Below are positions 34,356 to 46,260 of a stretch of DNA of 64,000 bases, piece after piece. The stretch is from positions 92,583,912-92,647,911 of the forward strand of contig CM060962.1 of assembly GCA_030765045.1 (NCBI GenBank), in the 5' to 3' direction. The notes under the pieces were generated by a model that was given only the letters and a program-made list of their open reading frames with translations, had not been told where the DNA came from and did not search any database. Both the position numbers and the translations under genes were made by a program. The DNA is from Tenodera sinensis (Eukaryota; Arthropoda; Insecta; Mantodea; Mantidae). Numbering within the stretch: position 1 is the stretch's first letter; each line of letters opens with the position of its first letter.

Positions 34356-37300
34356 AGAGCAATTCCGCGTGTGACTAACTGACATTTACACTACATTTTC
34401 TTCTTAAAATATCTGTCTAATGGTCAATATAGGTGTAAAAATGTTATTTTAATGACATATGATGACAGAGAATATATTGGCGGTTGTGATACGAAATATA
34501 AAAACCTTAAAAAGTGGAACAATTATTTAATAATGAGCGCTAAACTTTTCATGACTGACATTTTTGTCAACTGCAGGTCCAACTTCAAACTTTTGTCCTC
34601 CGTTTTCTCTGAAAGTTTTCTTATTTGATTTGTTCTGAAAAATCACTTGAGAGAGGACCTTCTAAGCTTTCAAATGACCTGAAAAAAGGTTTAGCATGTT
34701 ATTCTCATCTGGAGATATTTATTCAAAAGGTCAGCGTGACTAACTGACATGAGTTTGTGACTAACTGACATCTGCGAAAATTGTAATACCTTGTCTTTGT
34801 TTTACATGGTATAACATATGGTAAATCATAGTGATACGTATTATACGTTACATACATGTAATACATACAGGTGTGTAATTGCATTTATCATTTTGAGAGA
34901 ATCATATCCTTTGGAGAAGCATTAAAGTCATGCAACATAAACAGAATAAACATATGTTGATAGCTCTCATTTCTTATCACAGTTACATCATTGCAAGTAT
35001 AAAAAGCTGACTCAAAACCATAACAAAGACAACACATGAGAGCACACAGCACATACCTGTAACACACTAGTTACCGGATTGGACTCCTTATAGTGCAGGA
35101 ACGCTAGATGCAGTAGCCCCGTAGTACACGCGTATATCACTACACTGTTTTTATTTCCGAAAGTTGTGCATCATTCTGACACTTTCCGCACATGAAAGAA
35201 AAGCATATTCCACATTATTTAAACCTAATACTTTCACATAATGAACCTGCTGAGTGGACGGCATAGGTGAAATACGTTCAAATCTTCTGTCAAGAAATTA
35301 TTTTGCTTCTTCAATTTCAGGCAGAGAAACTTCAAGAACATATATTTTGGTTTTCTTTCTAACAGTGTTTACCAATTATTCAACACTCTGAATCCTGCAT
35401 CCTGCTTTCGCAGCTGTCCATGCCATCCTCTTCACTTGTCCTCCAATTGCATCTACTGCCCCCTTTCCGTGATAGGATTAGAAGAAGTGCCATTCAATTT
35501 GGATTCCAAATACTTCTGAAACATATGTCACATGGCTCAATGTGTATTTCTGCTTAAAATGACAAGCAGCTCCATCAGAAAACACTTTCACAAGTTCAAG
35601 ATTCGAAACAGTATCCAATATTTCCGAAAATATATTCCTTAAGTAAATATCAACTGCATATTTGTCATGCGATACATAATCAGACACCAAAACAAAAGAT
35701 TGTTTCTGGATTTCACCAATATCTTCTTTCCTATACCAGGCAAGAGCAGTAAATATTGAGATCTGTGTATTGTTCCAGTGGGCAGCTCTCTGCTTGTGTA
35801 GTTCTCAGAGAAGTCAATCTGTATCACAGTTTCACTAATTGCAACATTTTCCCGAGCCTTCTTAAAGGCCTCGGATTGCTGTCTTTTTACATAAACGTGA
35901 TTTAGGAAACGTGGCAGGCAATTGGTCAGTTCTTCAATGCAGTCTCTTACAGACCCATTTTTAACTTCTATTTCCATTTTTCCATTACTTGAACTCCACA
36001 GCTTCCATTCGCATGGAGAATTAGCGAGTTCATCCGAAATGTCTGCTCCACTCAATCCCGGGCAGTTGGAGCATCCTCCCTGCATACATTCACTCGATTT
36101 CTGATCACAGACCACTTGTGCTATGAACTTACGAAATTCAGTCTCAGTGAGTACGTGATTTTTACACAATGCTTTGAGAAGAAACTTCGTATTTTCATGT
36201 CGTATAATGCATGTGCACACATTATGTGGGATCTGACTTTGAAGACGCACGTGAGCAGGGCGTAATTCAGCAAATTTTGTCAACCCCACGGACATTTCTT
36301 CTCGGGCTTGTAGAAAGAGTGCATGTGCTTCTTTTAATGTTACTACTAGATACCTATTGCAAACTTCTTTTGTTTCTCCCTGAACATGGATTTCAATAAA
36401 ATCATCTCTTCCAGGAGCTTGGTAAGATATTGAATCATCCTGATAGAACTTGATGATTGCACTTTTAAGTTCCTCTGATAGTTGTTTTCCTGATACCGGG
36501 ACAGAATGCAACATGTAATCCCTCTTCAACTGCTAACTTACAAATCATTTCTTTTCTTTTGCGTGGAGATTGCGGCAATGCTTCCTCAACGCGTTTTCTG
36601 CACTTTCCGAAATACCGTTTGCTTTTGAAAGCGGTTGATGTTGATGGAGTATCCTTATCAATCCCTTCTTGGTCTCTTATCTTCTGTCTTGCCCGCTGTG
36701 CTTGCTTATATCTCCTATATTCAGCTTTGAGGTGTTCTGTTCCTTGTTTTGTTTGTTTCAGTATTTCTCTTCCTTTCCTCATAGTCACTTTTATTTTTTC
36801 CTTCCATTGTGCATAACTGCCTTGATCCTTAAGACGTTGTTTGTATTAACATTGTCTTTGGGCTGGTGTTTTAGCCATGGAGTCAGAAACAGACTGATAC
36901 ATCTATCCTGACTGAAGTCTCAGAAACAACTGTACGCATATGACGAACACGGGGTGCCCGCACTAACTGTCCGTTAGTCACGTGTTTTGTGGGAAAACTA
37001 ATGACTATAGAGGAAAACTTTCTGATACTTTTTTATTTGTTATATTGTAATGACGCAGAATCAAAAAGGATATTTATTTCAGTCTATTACTTTTCCCTCC
37101 AGAGGACTTTATCCTTATTTACCGTGACTAACTGACATTGACACACAGTAATAATTAAAGAGGCTCTAAGGATTATTTGTAAATGTTGAAAATTATTAGC
37201 CATATACACGTTTCGAAGACGAAGAGTCATTGTGTGATGTACAGAACAAAAAAATTAAAACAGTTGTACATAGCTCCTGAAATATTGATATGAAAATCAC

Positions 37301-37499
37301 CGTTATTCGCGCTTATTTTTAGTGTTTTGGAAATATATGGGTAAGAAGTGAAATTTGAACCCATATTCACGTTAAAAGCATGTATTTTTCACTTCATAAG
37401 ATACTTTGGAGTATCTAGCATCATCTTTCCTCAGTAAAAAAAGTGAAACATTAATTTCAAATTTTAACACTCGGTATGACATTTTCGCGGAATTGCTCT
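34356..37499 (-). mobile_element. 3.1-kb DNA transposon with inverted ends and subterminal iterons
   Basis: The left end starts AGAGCAATTCCGCG and the minus strand of the right end is identical over 14 bp. The 15-mer GTGACTAACTGACAT occurs at 34371-34385, 34736-34750, 34757-34771 and 37124-37138, and a degenerate inverted form lies near 36965-36979. A minus-strand transposase-like gene occupies the middle. No confident target duplication was seen; flanks TAAGCTTT and TTAGCTCT are only loosely similar. I cannot assign a superfamily. Confidence 0.75.
35150..36880 (-). pseudogene. Transposase-like protein of the 3.1-kb element
   Basis: The N-terminal part (36788-36530) is basic: RRYKQAQRARQKIRDQEG, then STAFKSKRYFGKCRKRVEEA. 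A frameshift near 36530 leads into a 296-codon frame with GISKF-type GLTKFAELRPAHV, IPHNVCTCIIRHENTKFLL and ISETVIQIDFSENYTSREL. After another break, ELVKVFSDGAACHFKQKY and YHGKGAVDAIGGQVKRMAW follow. The two Asp motifs (IDFSENY, FSDGA) and HGKG-VDG-GG-VKR define a widespread but poorly named animal transposase-like family. Only a few lesions separate it from an open frame. Confidence 0.7.
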
Positions 37500-37964
37500 T
37501 TAGCTCTAGTAGGGGGAAAGAGATGCGGTTCAATGTGGAATCAATGATTCCTTTTATAGGAAGATACTTTTAAGGCAATAATCCCTACCAGGTATCATAA
37601 TTGTGACAAGCTACAAAGTCTGTAAAATAGAAGCCCATTTTCAAGGTTTAGGCCACACTGCAGCAGCAAAAATGTATGAGAAGTCACATTAGGTGGTGTG
37701 AATAAGTCTGAGTCGAGACAGAAAACTTGCATTTTACTCACTTTGATGTGAATAAAAAACATGTAACCATAGCTTTGACCACAGATTATACCAGATGATC
37801 GACTCTGTGTTATTGGGTGATGTCACAAATGGCGCTGATGTCAGATGTTTCGACCAGTTCTTTTGCGAACTAACGATTCCGTCGGTAATGCCGTACGCCT
37901 CTATATCAACTGAGCTGCACTACGCTACCTCCTCCCCTCCTCTTTGCCAGCATTACATGCCGAT
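37500..37964. other. Intronic sequence, no recognised feature
   Basis: A short open frame at 37795-38001 has no known domain and overlaps the hairpin repeat. Confidence 0.4.
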
Positions 37965-38178
37965 TTTCTTTCGTAGTCACAACTCCTGCACTCGTGAATA
38001 GTTTACGGCACTTTTCGAATATTCACACATTAGCCTAATACGCGTTACGTGAGCTACGTGGAAGCCATATGCGGTAAATGATTCTTATCCACGTAGCTGA
38101 TGTAACGCATATTACGCTAATATGTGATATGTGCTGTAAACAATTCATGAGTGCGCGAGATGTGACTTCGAAAGAAGT
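37965..38178. repeat. Hairpin (fold-back) repeat, about 90-bp arms
   Basis: The left arm 37965-38062 and right arm 38088-38175 are imperfect inverted copies around a 25-bp spacer. The best blocks are CTTTCG-AGTCAC, GTTTAC-GCAC, TAATA-GCGTTAC and AGCTACGTGGA. It looks like a palindromic MITE. No coding content. Confidence 0.75.
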
Positions 38179-39119
38179 TCAATTAATTCCTGAATATAAG
38201 ATCGGCAAGAAGAAGCCACTTCTAAACTTGACATTTTTTTCTATGTATGAATAGTTATGTGTCCAATTAATCATAACTTTAGTAACCTGATGGAGTGTGT
38301 CAGAACACACAAATTGTTGAGCTTATGCAATATATTTTTATTTTCTTTCTGTCAAGAATTTCAAAGCTTACAGCAATTATAACTACACATTGAGTTAATG
38401 GCAGAGGAAAACAGGAAAGGATATCATAAAGTTATGTGTAATGCAATTTTTTTTGTACACAGTAAATTAGTAATAATGTTAAAACAAACTTCTGAAAGAT
38501 AACCTTACTGACCAAGAAATAAACAACTAAATAGATTCTAAATGAAAATACACCAACAACTATGTACAAAAAAAACCAGCACTATTTCAAAAAGAAAACA
38601 AAGAAGTCATGTTAATGCCTATGTTTAATGAGATTTTGAAAAGCAATTACACTTTAATATATACATTATTTTCAGCACAAGTTTACAAAAGAATGTATTA
38701 AGAGAAAGACCTGAAATTTGAGATTGTCTCATATGGCATTCATAGTTTATTTAAACGTTTAAAATTAGTACATGACACAATGTCAGCAACCAAGCAGTAT
38801 GCAAAATATACACAATACATATAACACTATCCAAGGTAGGTGCTGCCGTATCCAATTATGCTCTCCTGAAACAAACAACAGGAAACAGTGCAAATAATTC
38901 ATCAGTGTTTCATATAGTTCATTTCAAAACGATATCAAGTCCCATCTTAATCAAAATTTAGTTTGGTACAATTTCCTACTCTTAGTGTGTATTCTGTAGT
39001 ACTACTGACACATTTTATATCCTTTGCTATCCTTTTTCCTTTTGGGAGTTGGAATGTCGGAGTAAATCTTATTCTTTTCACAAACCTGATCAGTTCAAAA
39101 CATATTAAATTCTAGTTTC
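38179..39119. other. Intronic sequence, no recognised feature
   Basis: AT-rich, with no frames or repeats of note. Confidence 0.5.
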
Positions 39120-39124
39120 TAAGC

Positions 39125-39345
39125 CTGCTTGATACAACACAGATTTGTTTCTATATTGTTGGTATGAATTGGCTGCACACTGATTGTTTATTTTGTGTAT
39201 GTGCCCTGGGTGTTTGAATGTGGAAGAGGGCGAGGGTTTTTGGGCATAAAATTTTCTAGCACAGCTTCCTTCAGAAGGGAAGTATCCTGTGTTGTAGATA
39301 TGCAGCACAAAAAAGAGCTCAAGCCTAATTAAGGAGTCCTCTCAG
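39125..39345 (+). mobile_element. SINE (fourth family)
   Basis: AGCTTCCTTCAGAAGGGAAG and CCTGTGTTGTAGATATGCAG followed by GAGCTCAAGCC match the body of the SINE at 31450-31641. The tRNA-like head is decayed but a B-box remnant (GGGTGTTTGAATG) remains at about 39205. Confidence 0.6.
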
Positions 39346-40032
39346 CAAAATTAAGCAATCTGTCATTCTCAACATAGTATGGGACGCTGAGAACTATATT
39401 AGTTAAAGTGCATCCATAAAAAAACTAATTTTTTCTTGTATATATCTCTAACACAAGAATAGCATTGTTGTAATTATACCCCAAACTATTAAATGATCTC
39501 GACCAACAACAAACTGTCAAACAGCTATTATACTTCACCTAGTGCAATGTCAAAAAGTATATTTACATTTAAATGAACATAACCTAACACAATGACAAGC
39601 ATTCTGAATAAATTGAGCAATTAATGACTGAGTAAGAGTATATCTAAAATTACAGTTTTGTGGCTAAAATTCTGTTTCTGGGCCACGTGAAAACTCTGTT
39701 TACACCTGTGCTGCAAATATAATTTTAATGCAACACAGAACCAAATACAATTGTAACAACAGCTCTATGAATATTGAAAAGAAAACTGCTTTCATTGGTC
39801 CAATTATATTTTAACATGTTTATATGAATGGCTAAACCGAATGACAACATTTGGTTTTTTCAGGATACTATAATTTAGCTGGTCCATCACTAACTATAAA
39901 ACATCCTGATACTTTTAACCCATTCTCTCTTCATTCTCAGCAACTATTGTATGTTCATTACTCAGCAACACAGATCAAAACTTCTCTAATTTTGTAAGTG
40001 CAACATTGTAGTATCACTTATTTACCATAAAC
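39346..40032. other. Intronic sequence, no recognised feature
   Basis: AT-rich; nothing identified. Confidence 0.5.
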
Positions 40033-40045
40033 TTGTTTCTTTATT

Positions 40046-40370
40046 ATTATTTATTTATGCCAACAAACTTACTGTTGGTGTTTTTAAACACACAAGCCGT
40101 GTGTGGGCAAAGTTTAAGAGGTAGAACTGGAACTTAAAAATTCAATGCCACAACTGGGATTTGAACCACAGACCTTCCGCTTGCCGGGCGGACGCTCTAA
40201 CCACTGAGCTATTGTGACAAACTGCCAGAATGGCATTGGCTTGAGAATTTAATGCCATTCTGGCAGTTTGTCACAATAGCTCAGTGGTTAGAGCGTCCGC
40301 CCGGCAAGCGGAAGGTCTGTGGTTCAAATCCCAGTTGTGGCATTGAATTTTTAAGTTCCAGTTCTACCTC
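40046..40370 (-). mobile_element. Inverted-duplicate SINE (third family) with 13-bp target duplication
   Basis: A full-length minus-strand SINE (40046-40237) is followed, after the 13-bp spacer GGCTTGAGAATTT, by its own first 122 bp in + orientation (40251-40372). The arms 40116-40237 and 40251-40372 are perfect inverted copies. TTGTTTCTTTATT lies on both outer sides (40033-40045, 40371-40383). The duplication encloses both arms, pointing to one insertion event. Confidence 0.9.
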
Positions 40371-40642
40371 TTGTTTCTTTATTTCAATATTTTTACTTAT
40401 GCTGGTGTCCACGTTCTAACATTTTGGTCCAAAGCATTGTATACAACTACAGAGCAATGTAGGACATCGAGAGTTGGATACAATTTTGTTGCATACAATT
40501 TCTATCCTATTTTTTGTATCCAATCTGTTTGTATGCAATGTGATATAGTTGCATCTAATTTTTTCATCAAACAACTTGAAAATAGTCAAATCAGCGCAGT
40601 AACAAAGCAATATGGCAGACTGCGCAAGCAACATATAGTCAG

Positions 40643-40852
40643 TTATTATTTATTTATGCCAACAAACTTACTGTTGGTGTTTTTAAACACACAAGCCGTG
40701 TGTGGGCAAAGTTTAAGAGGTAGAACTGGAACTTAAAAATTCAATGCCACAACTGGGATTTGAACCACAGACCTTCCGCTTGCCGGGCGGACGCTCTAAC
40801 CACTGAGCTATTGTGACAAACTGCCAGAATGGCATTAAATTCTCAAGCCAGT
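40643..40852 (-). mobile_element. tRNA-derived SINE (third family)
   Basis: It appears identical to the copy at 40046-40237 over its whole length by eye, and extends at the head with the GGCTTGAGAATTT (minus strand) that forms the spacer there. Head: TAGCTCAGTGGTTAGAGC and GGTTCAAATCCC. An intact anticodon-like stem TCCGC/GCGGA surrounds CCGGCAA, whose central GGC would read as an alanine anticodon. Confidence 0.85.
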
Positions 40853-41838
40853 TCGTATTTCTCCTGGTCAGTTGTTTTATACGTATGGCTCATGATTCTT
40901 TTAATGTGATGGGTGTTTTAATAAAATGTTTTAAACTTTTTCTGGAAGATTCAAAAACAATTTTTCATGACCATTAACATATATTACTAAGGTGGCCATT
41001 ACATAGCTAAATTTCATAAATAATAAGAAACCCAGTTAACAGTATGTTCAAATTTTACATTATGAAATGAGTTCAAATCTCCTGTCCATGTATACTAAGA
41101 TTAAAACCATTACAATTGTACCTTATCTCTTTCGCACATAATAGTTTGTCTCATATTTGTGTCCTGGTGTGTAATATTGCCTTCTACAGGATGTAAAAGG
41201 TTGAGAAATAAAGCTTCGCCAATTTGTAGAAAACTGCCATAATTTTCCAGTTCCTCTAACCTCAATTCGTTCTGTAGCAGACCCAATATACCCTAGCCTG
41301 TGTCCTGTTCTCATGACCATGCCCACCATCTTTTACTTGTAATACATATTTTCTTCCTACATAGACTTGTGGAAATATATCCCAAACCTATACTTAATAT
41401 AGTAATCGCTAAATTAATATTTGCTTCTGCCATGTTTATTTTTCACACTTGCTACGTGAACTGTCATTTGTGTGACAGACACTGTTTCTTTTGTGTACAA
41501 TTCCATTGGATACAAAAAGTTTGGACCGTGGGACCCCCGCTTTAATCTCATATCACTGGTTCTTCAAAGAAATTATACCATGAGCTATGTACCAGTAACA
41601 TCACAACAATATTAAGATAGTGCAGACTGAAAAATTGCTACAACTTATGAAGTATGAATACCAGACATTTTACCACATCTTTCTTTACTGAAGTTTGAAA
41701 TTTAAATGATTTCCTTGATAAAATGACAATATTAGTTTACAAAGAACTTTATCTTAGCATGTGATCCTAGGCCATGTCATAATGCTGTACCCACAATATT
41801 CAGATTGTATGCACTAATCTCTCACAGTGACAAAATTA
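40853..41838. other. Intronic sequence, no recognised feature
   Basis: Nothing identified beyond short frames without domains. Confidence 0.5.
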
Positions 41839-42096
41839 GAGAAAAGATAATTTACTAAAGATGTAGCAATGAGTCTGCCATTGAGTTATTGCAGCAAGGT
41901 GGAAAATGTATTAAATATAACTTACTTCAAATGATAAATGAAGGAAATCTGTGCCATAATCCATAGTCCATAGAGAAAAGATACTTTACTAAAGATGTAG
42001 CAATGAGTCTGCCATTGAGTTATTGCAGCAAAGTGGAAAATGTATTAAATATAACTTACTTCAAATGATAAATGAAGGAAATCTGTGCCATAGTCC
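41839..42096. repeat. Two-copy tandem duplication, 134-bp unit
   Basis: The unit beginning GAGAAAAGATA at 41839 is repeated at 41973 with only a few differences. The second copy stops slightly short. It is a local, fairly recent duplication with no known content. Confidence 0.9.
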
Positions 42097-44280
42097 TGAA
42101 GATGCACTTCTGGAGATGTCGAGCACTGCAGTAGTTCATTTTGTAATATGCACAGTTCTGAAATTCAAAGAATGCAAAAGTGAATTTAATATTAAAATGG
42201 GAAAGCAAAGACTTTCAATTCCAGTCTTCTAACAACTACATGCCTAAACAGGTTTCCGAATGGACTTTTCTTGCTGACTCATTGTTCATGAACTATCAAG
42301 TTACTTATTAATGTTATCATTCTAAGCAGAATAGATTCGAACTGCAGCTGATTTGCAAAAAGCAATATTAGTCAATTCCATACCAACACAGTTCTATATT
42401 GAAAATAAGTAATGCAGATACATTACAATTCAGGTTATGTCAGGGTATTTAACATTTATGTATTTAATACATGCATCATACTTACCAACAACCTTTTCAC
42501 AATAGATTCATTTCCTCTTGCTGCCCATACGCTCTAGCACATATTTAAAATCTTGCGAGTTTTACAAATACAACAATATTCTTCCAGATTTATTTTCGCT
42601 TCGCTGCCGTTAATAATATCACAAAACGTTAACCATATTTCAAATCAAAATCAGTTTTAAATTACGTCACTGCGTGTCGCATCACCAACTTACACTCCAT
42701 TAAATTACGAAACTAGGTCTGTAATTTATGCATATTTGGGATTGACTCAGTTCTGTCATTCGGTAATTCCTTTTATTGTATGATTTATTCCTTCGTTTTA
42801 TTGTTTTATTCAGAATTTTCTATTAAATTGTTTCATAGTGCGACACTCCCATAATAACGAATATTGGCATCACTGATATTCGCTCTACCTCCATTGACAT
42901 CTGGTAAAAAGAGACGTGCAGTGCTCGAAATGTTTGGTTCTCCTCAGAATTTTTTGGAAGCTCGATGCAGAACCGGAAGTGGCTAGTCCAGTTGACAGAC
43001 TGTGGCTTTGACTCACTATCTTTGACTTGAAGAGATGCTCTCAGTCAGTGAGTGGAAGGTGGGAGTTCTGTGAATAAAAAGCGACTCTCACTCGCTTCTT
43101 GGAGTCGAGAGTGGAGTTTCTCTGAGGTATCTCGGTAGGTGACTCTGGTTGTGAATCGAATGGTGCACATATGCCAAGAGTGTATGAAAGAAAGCAAAAG
43201 TTGTATAGACTATCTACAGAAAGTCCCATAGAGATCTGCAAATCTATTTACAGGTTTAATATAGAAAATGTTGAGTGGATGATAAATAATTTTCATGGTA
43301 AATATCAAGAATAATAATGTGATGTGTGCATTGCACTCACATGACTTCCTCTACTCACTCTTGTATAATCTATTCTTACAAATGTATATTCTTCTATCTA
43401 CTTCATGTTAATCAAGATAAACTTGTAGAAATGGTTTATGGGAATAGGAGAATACAGTAGGCTTTAAGCAACACTCAGATCTTTTAAGAGCTGGTCCCTG
43501 TGTGATGACTTTGACACCACCACCACCGCCGCCGCCACCGCTGCCGCCACCGCCAGTTACCACCTGAAACAATAGTAATTGCTCCTTTTCATTTTTCTAA
43601 AACAATTGCGCTCTACTGTATATTACCAGGCTGAAATAAAACTGATCTCATCATAAATGACAGCTGTCACAACAAAGGCACCTAAATAAGAAGAAAAGCA
43701 AAATGATTTGTATCCTTGTTCTCTACAAGTAAACATGACAGTGATACTATCCTTAAAGGAAAGTATACATAATATGGAGTTTCTCTAGGCATATGAGAAA
43801 CCAAACTCGTATCTAATACAGGATTGAAATGCAGTTAATATACTCCACAAGATAATGCTAGTTTACAAGTACTATTTAACAAAGAACACAAGTACCAGTC
43901 TGCACTTTGAAATATATTAAATAATCCCCTCTAAATACATTTATAAGCACTCCACACAAAAAAATGCTGAAAATGTATGTCATTTATGCTGATTATGTGG
44001 TGTTTATTTAGGTCTTAGTATTACTTAATTAAAGTTCTTAACATTGAGCTGCATTTCGGTTCACAGGGGACAATATTTTGTTCTTGTACTGTATCTTTTT
44101 TTGAAAGGCGAAAAACAGAAGCAACATTGGAGGTAAAGAGTGGCTTATTTCACTAGATAAGGGATAAGGAGTGGGAACATCTTAGCAGTACCATGCGTAG
44201 GTACTCCCTTGATGTGAACAAATTTGTGATTCCTAGCTAAATTCTTTCATATTGCAGACAATTGTACTTTAACCCTTCCT
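42097..44280. repeat. Intronic sequence with CCACCG-type microsatellite
   Basis: A (CAC)n/(CCG)n run lies at about 43516-43556. Nothing else recognised. Confidence 0.6.
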
Positions 44281-44370
44281 TCTTCCACCGACCTTCGCGG
44301 GCGCTAATGACCTAGATGTTGAGCGCCCTTAAAACCCACAAATCAATCAATCAACCAACCTTTGCACCGT
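44281..44370 (+). mobile_element. Retroelement 3' end with (CAAT)n tail
   Basis: GCGGGCGCTAATGACCTAGA followed by GTTGAGCGCCCTTAAAACCC and AATCAATCAATCAACC is the conserved 3' end and tail of an insect LINE/SINE. No coding sequence is attached. Confidence 0.6.
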
Positions 44371-45279
44371 TAAGCAATACCTCCTCATAACCCCCGCAGG
44401 CAGTCAAATTTGATGTGAGAACACGGAACAAGTATGTTTTGCATGGCCCACGACAATGACATATTTTGTGTAGAAATTAAACTTTGCATGACATTTTAGC
44501 ATTAAATTGTGGCTAAATTTGTTCACATTAAGATAAAAAGGCATTACAGCATTGTTTACACAATGTTTGCGCAACAGTTAGTGAAATAAACCATTTATAT
44601 CCATTCGTAAAGAAGCTAGATGGCTCCAAATGTTTCACCCAATTTTCTTTTTTCCTGCGAAAAAAATTGACAAAAATTGTATTGAACATATTTGTTACAC
44701 TCATGTAGAATCCCTGGTTAATGTATGGCTGAAGCAGTACCTTCCATTCATTCTCGCTCTCCCTCCCGCTCCCCCTCCCTCTCTCTCCATCTCCCTCTCA
44801 CTCTCTCTCTCTACCTCTCCCCCCTCTCTCTCTCCTCCCTCTCTACCCTTTTTTAATTCAAGGGACCTCAAAACATATATTTCCACTGAAATCTCAGAAT
44901 CAAATTTTTGAGTGGAATGCAGTACCTTCTCAATTTATGTACATTAGGGTAGTCCTTAATTTTAAATTTTAGAAATTTACATGTGACACTCCTTAGTTAC
45001 ATTTCATTGAGGATAAAAGTAATTCAGAAAAAAAATTAGACAAATCAGTGAATAATAACATGTGCCCCAGTGAACATCAGTTTTGTAGAAATTGTGAAAT
45101 GTGTGTTAGACCACCCATGTAGCATAACAGCTTCAAATGCATCAGCTAGTTTGCCACAAATAAAATGCTTTTAACTTGCTGCTGCACAAGATAAGATAAA
45201 CTGAAATTATCACAGCTACCGAGTGGATCATGACAGGCATAGCATATCTGAAACTGTGTTTAAATACTTAGAAGAATGG
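44371..45279. repeat. Intronic sequence with CT-rich microsatellite
   Basis: A (CT)/(CCCT)-rich tract of about 100 bp lies at 44750-44850. The segment near 44440-44730 resembles 53440-53730 (ATTAAACTTTGCATG, CCATTTATA-CCATTCGT, GAAGCAGTACCTTCCA), an unnamed dispersed repeat. Confidence 0.6.
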
Positions 45280-46260
45280 AGTCTCACAGACAAAGTTTAG
45301 GCCATATGTTGTGATATAAAGTCAACTACGGCTAGTTTATATGGAGCATGCACGTTACTGGAACAGCAACTTGGAAGAGATCTATATTTTCTCTGCAGAC
45401 ATCACATACACAAAGTAATATTAAGGAGTATGTATGAAGCAAAGATGGGCCTGATGTATCATTTTTCAAGCTGTTCCAAAAGAATGTCGATCACTCAATG
45501 TTTGACAATTCCGACCTGGGTTGGAGGATCTGCAAGTAAGTGAAGTTGAAAGATTCAACGGAAGATATTCTTTCATTCACTAAGGAGTCTTTCCATAGCC
45601 AACAAGCAAGAGTAGATTACAAAGAAGTCTTAGAACTTGTGACTTCTGGATGATGCTCCACCTCGCGGAATATCCTTCAGAGCTCTAGGAGCAATGTAAC
45701 ATGCACGATGGATGTCGAAGGCAATCTACAGCCTTAAGATATTCTTATTCTGCAGTGAATTTTTAATCAATGAAGAGGAACTCTCAGGCATACATGCAGT
45801 ATGTGTGTTTCTTGTATCTGTTTATACTAAGGCTCCCACGTTGCAGTATAGGCTCCAAACCAAGACTTAAAAGTCTACTGTCTAGGGTCTACTGTCCAAT
45901 GAAAAGATCGATCATGTGATTTCTCAAATAACTTTAAAATAATTTAAGCTCCCATAATTGGTATCTTACACCTGAGAGTGCTGAACTAGTGTTTTTTGAC
46001 AGGAAAGTTCCAATATTTAGCATTTCCACAGATTTCCTGTCCTTAGATCCCCTAGCACTGAGAAAATAATGAATCTTATTTGCAGGGATATGAGATTGTT
46101 AAGTCGTCAATTATTCAGCAGATAGGTGTATTAAATTGATGACCGACTTGAATAGTGTTTTGACAAAAAATGAAGAACAAAAGCATTATATGGAAGTATT
46201 TCAATTTGTGAGAGACTATCGAAAGCAGTTTCCTGACACAATCAGCTTAGTTCTGTGCAA
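45280..46260 (+). pseudogene. Transposon-derived pseudogene, AICCDT/CRHH family
   Basis: Broken frames read KWSLTDKV-AICCDIKSTTAS, LYGACTLLEQQLGRDLYFLC, RHHIHKVILRSMYEAKMG, and at the end LNSVLTKNEEQKHYMEVFQF with DYRKQFPD. The series is a protein family common in arthropod repeats, with AICCDTTASNTG, CRHHI-E--L and NEEQ-Q----V--HRKQ-P motifs. I do not know its transposon superfamily. Many stops; no ends found. Confidence 0.5.

Noticed and set aside
36559..36911. Plus-strand membrane-like proteins
   Set aside because: They are antisense shadows of the basic N-terminus of the transposase-like gene of the 3.1-kb element.
40251..40372. A functional tRNA gene
   Set aside because: The head is followed by a SINE body and recurs at five places in the window with the same body and tail, so it is a retroposed tRNA-like promoter.
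44701..44911. Ser/Pro- or Glu/Arg-rich proteins on both strands
   Set aside because: They are translations of a CT-rich microsatellite.
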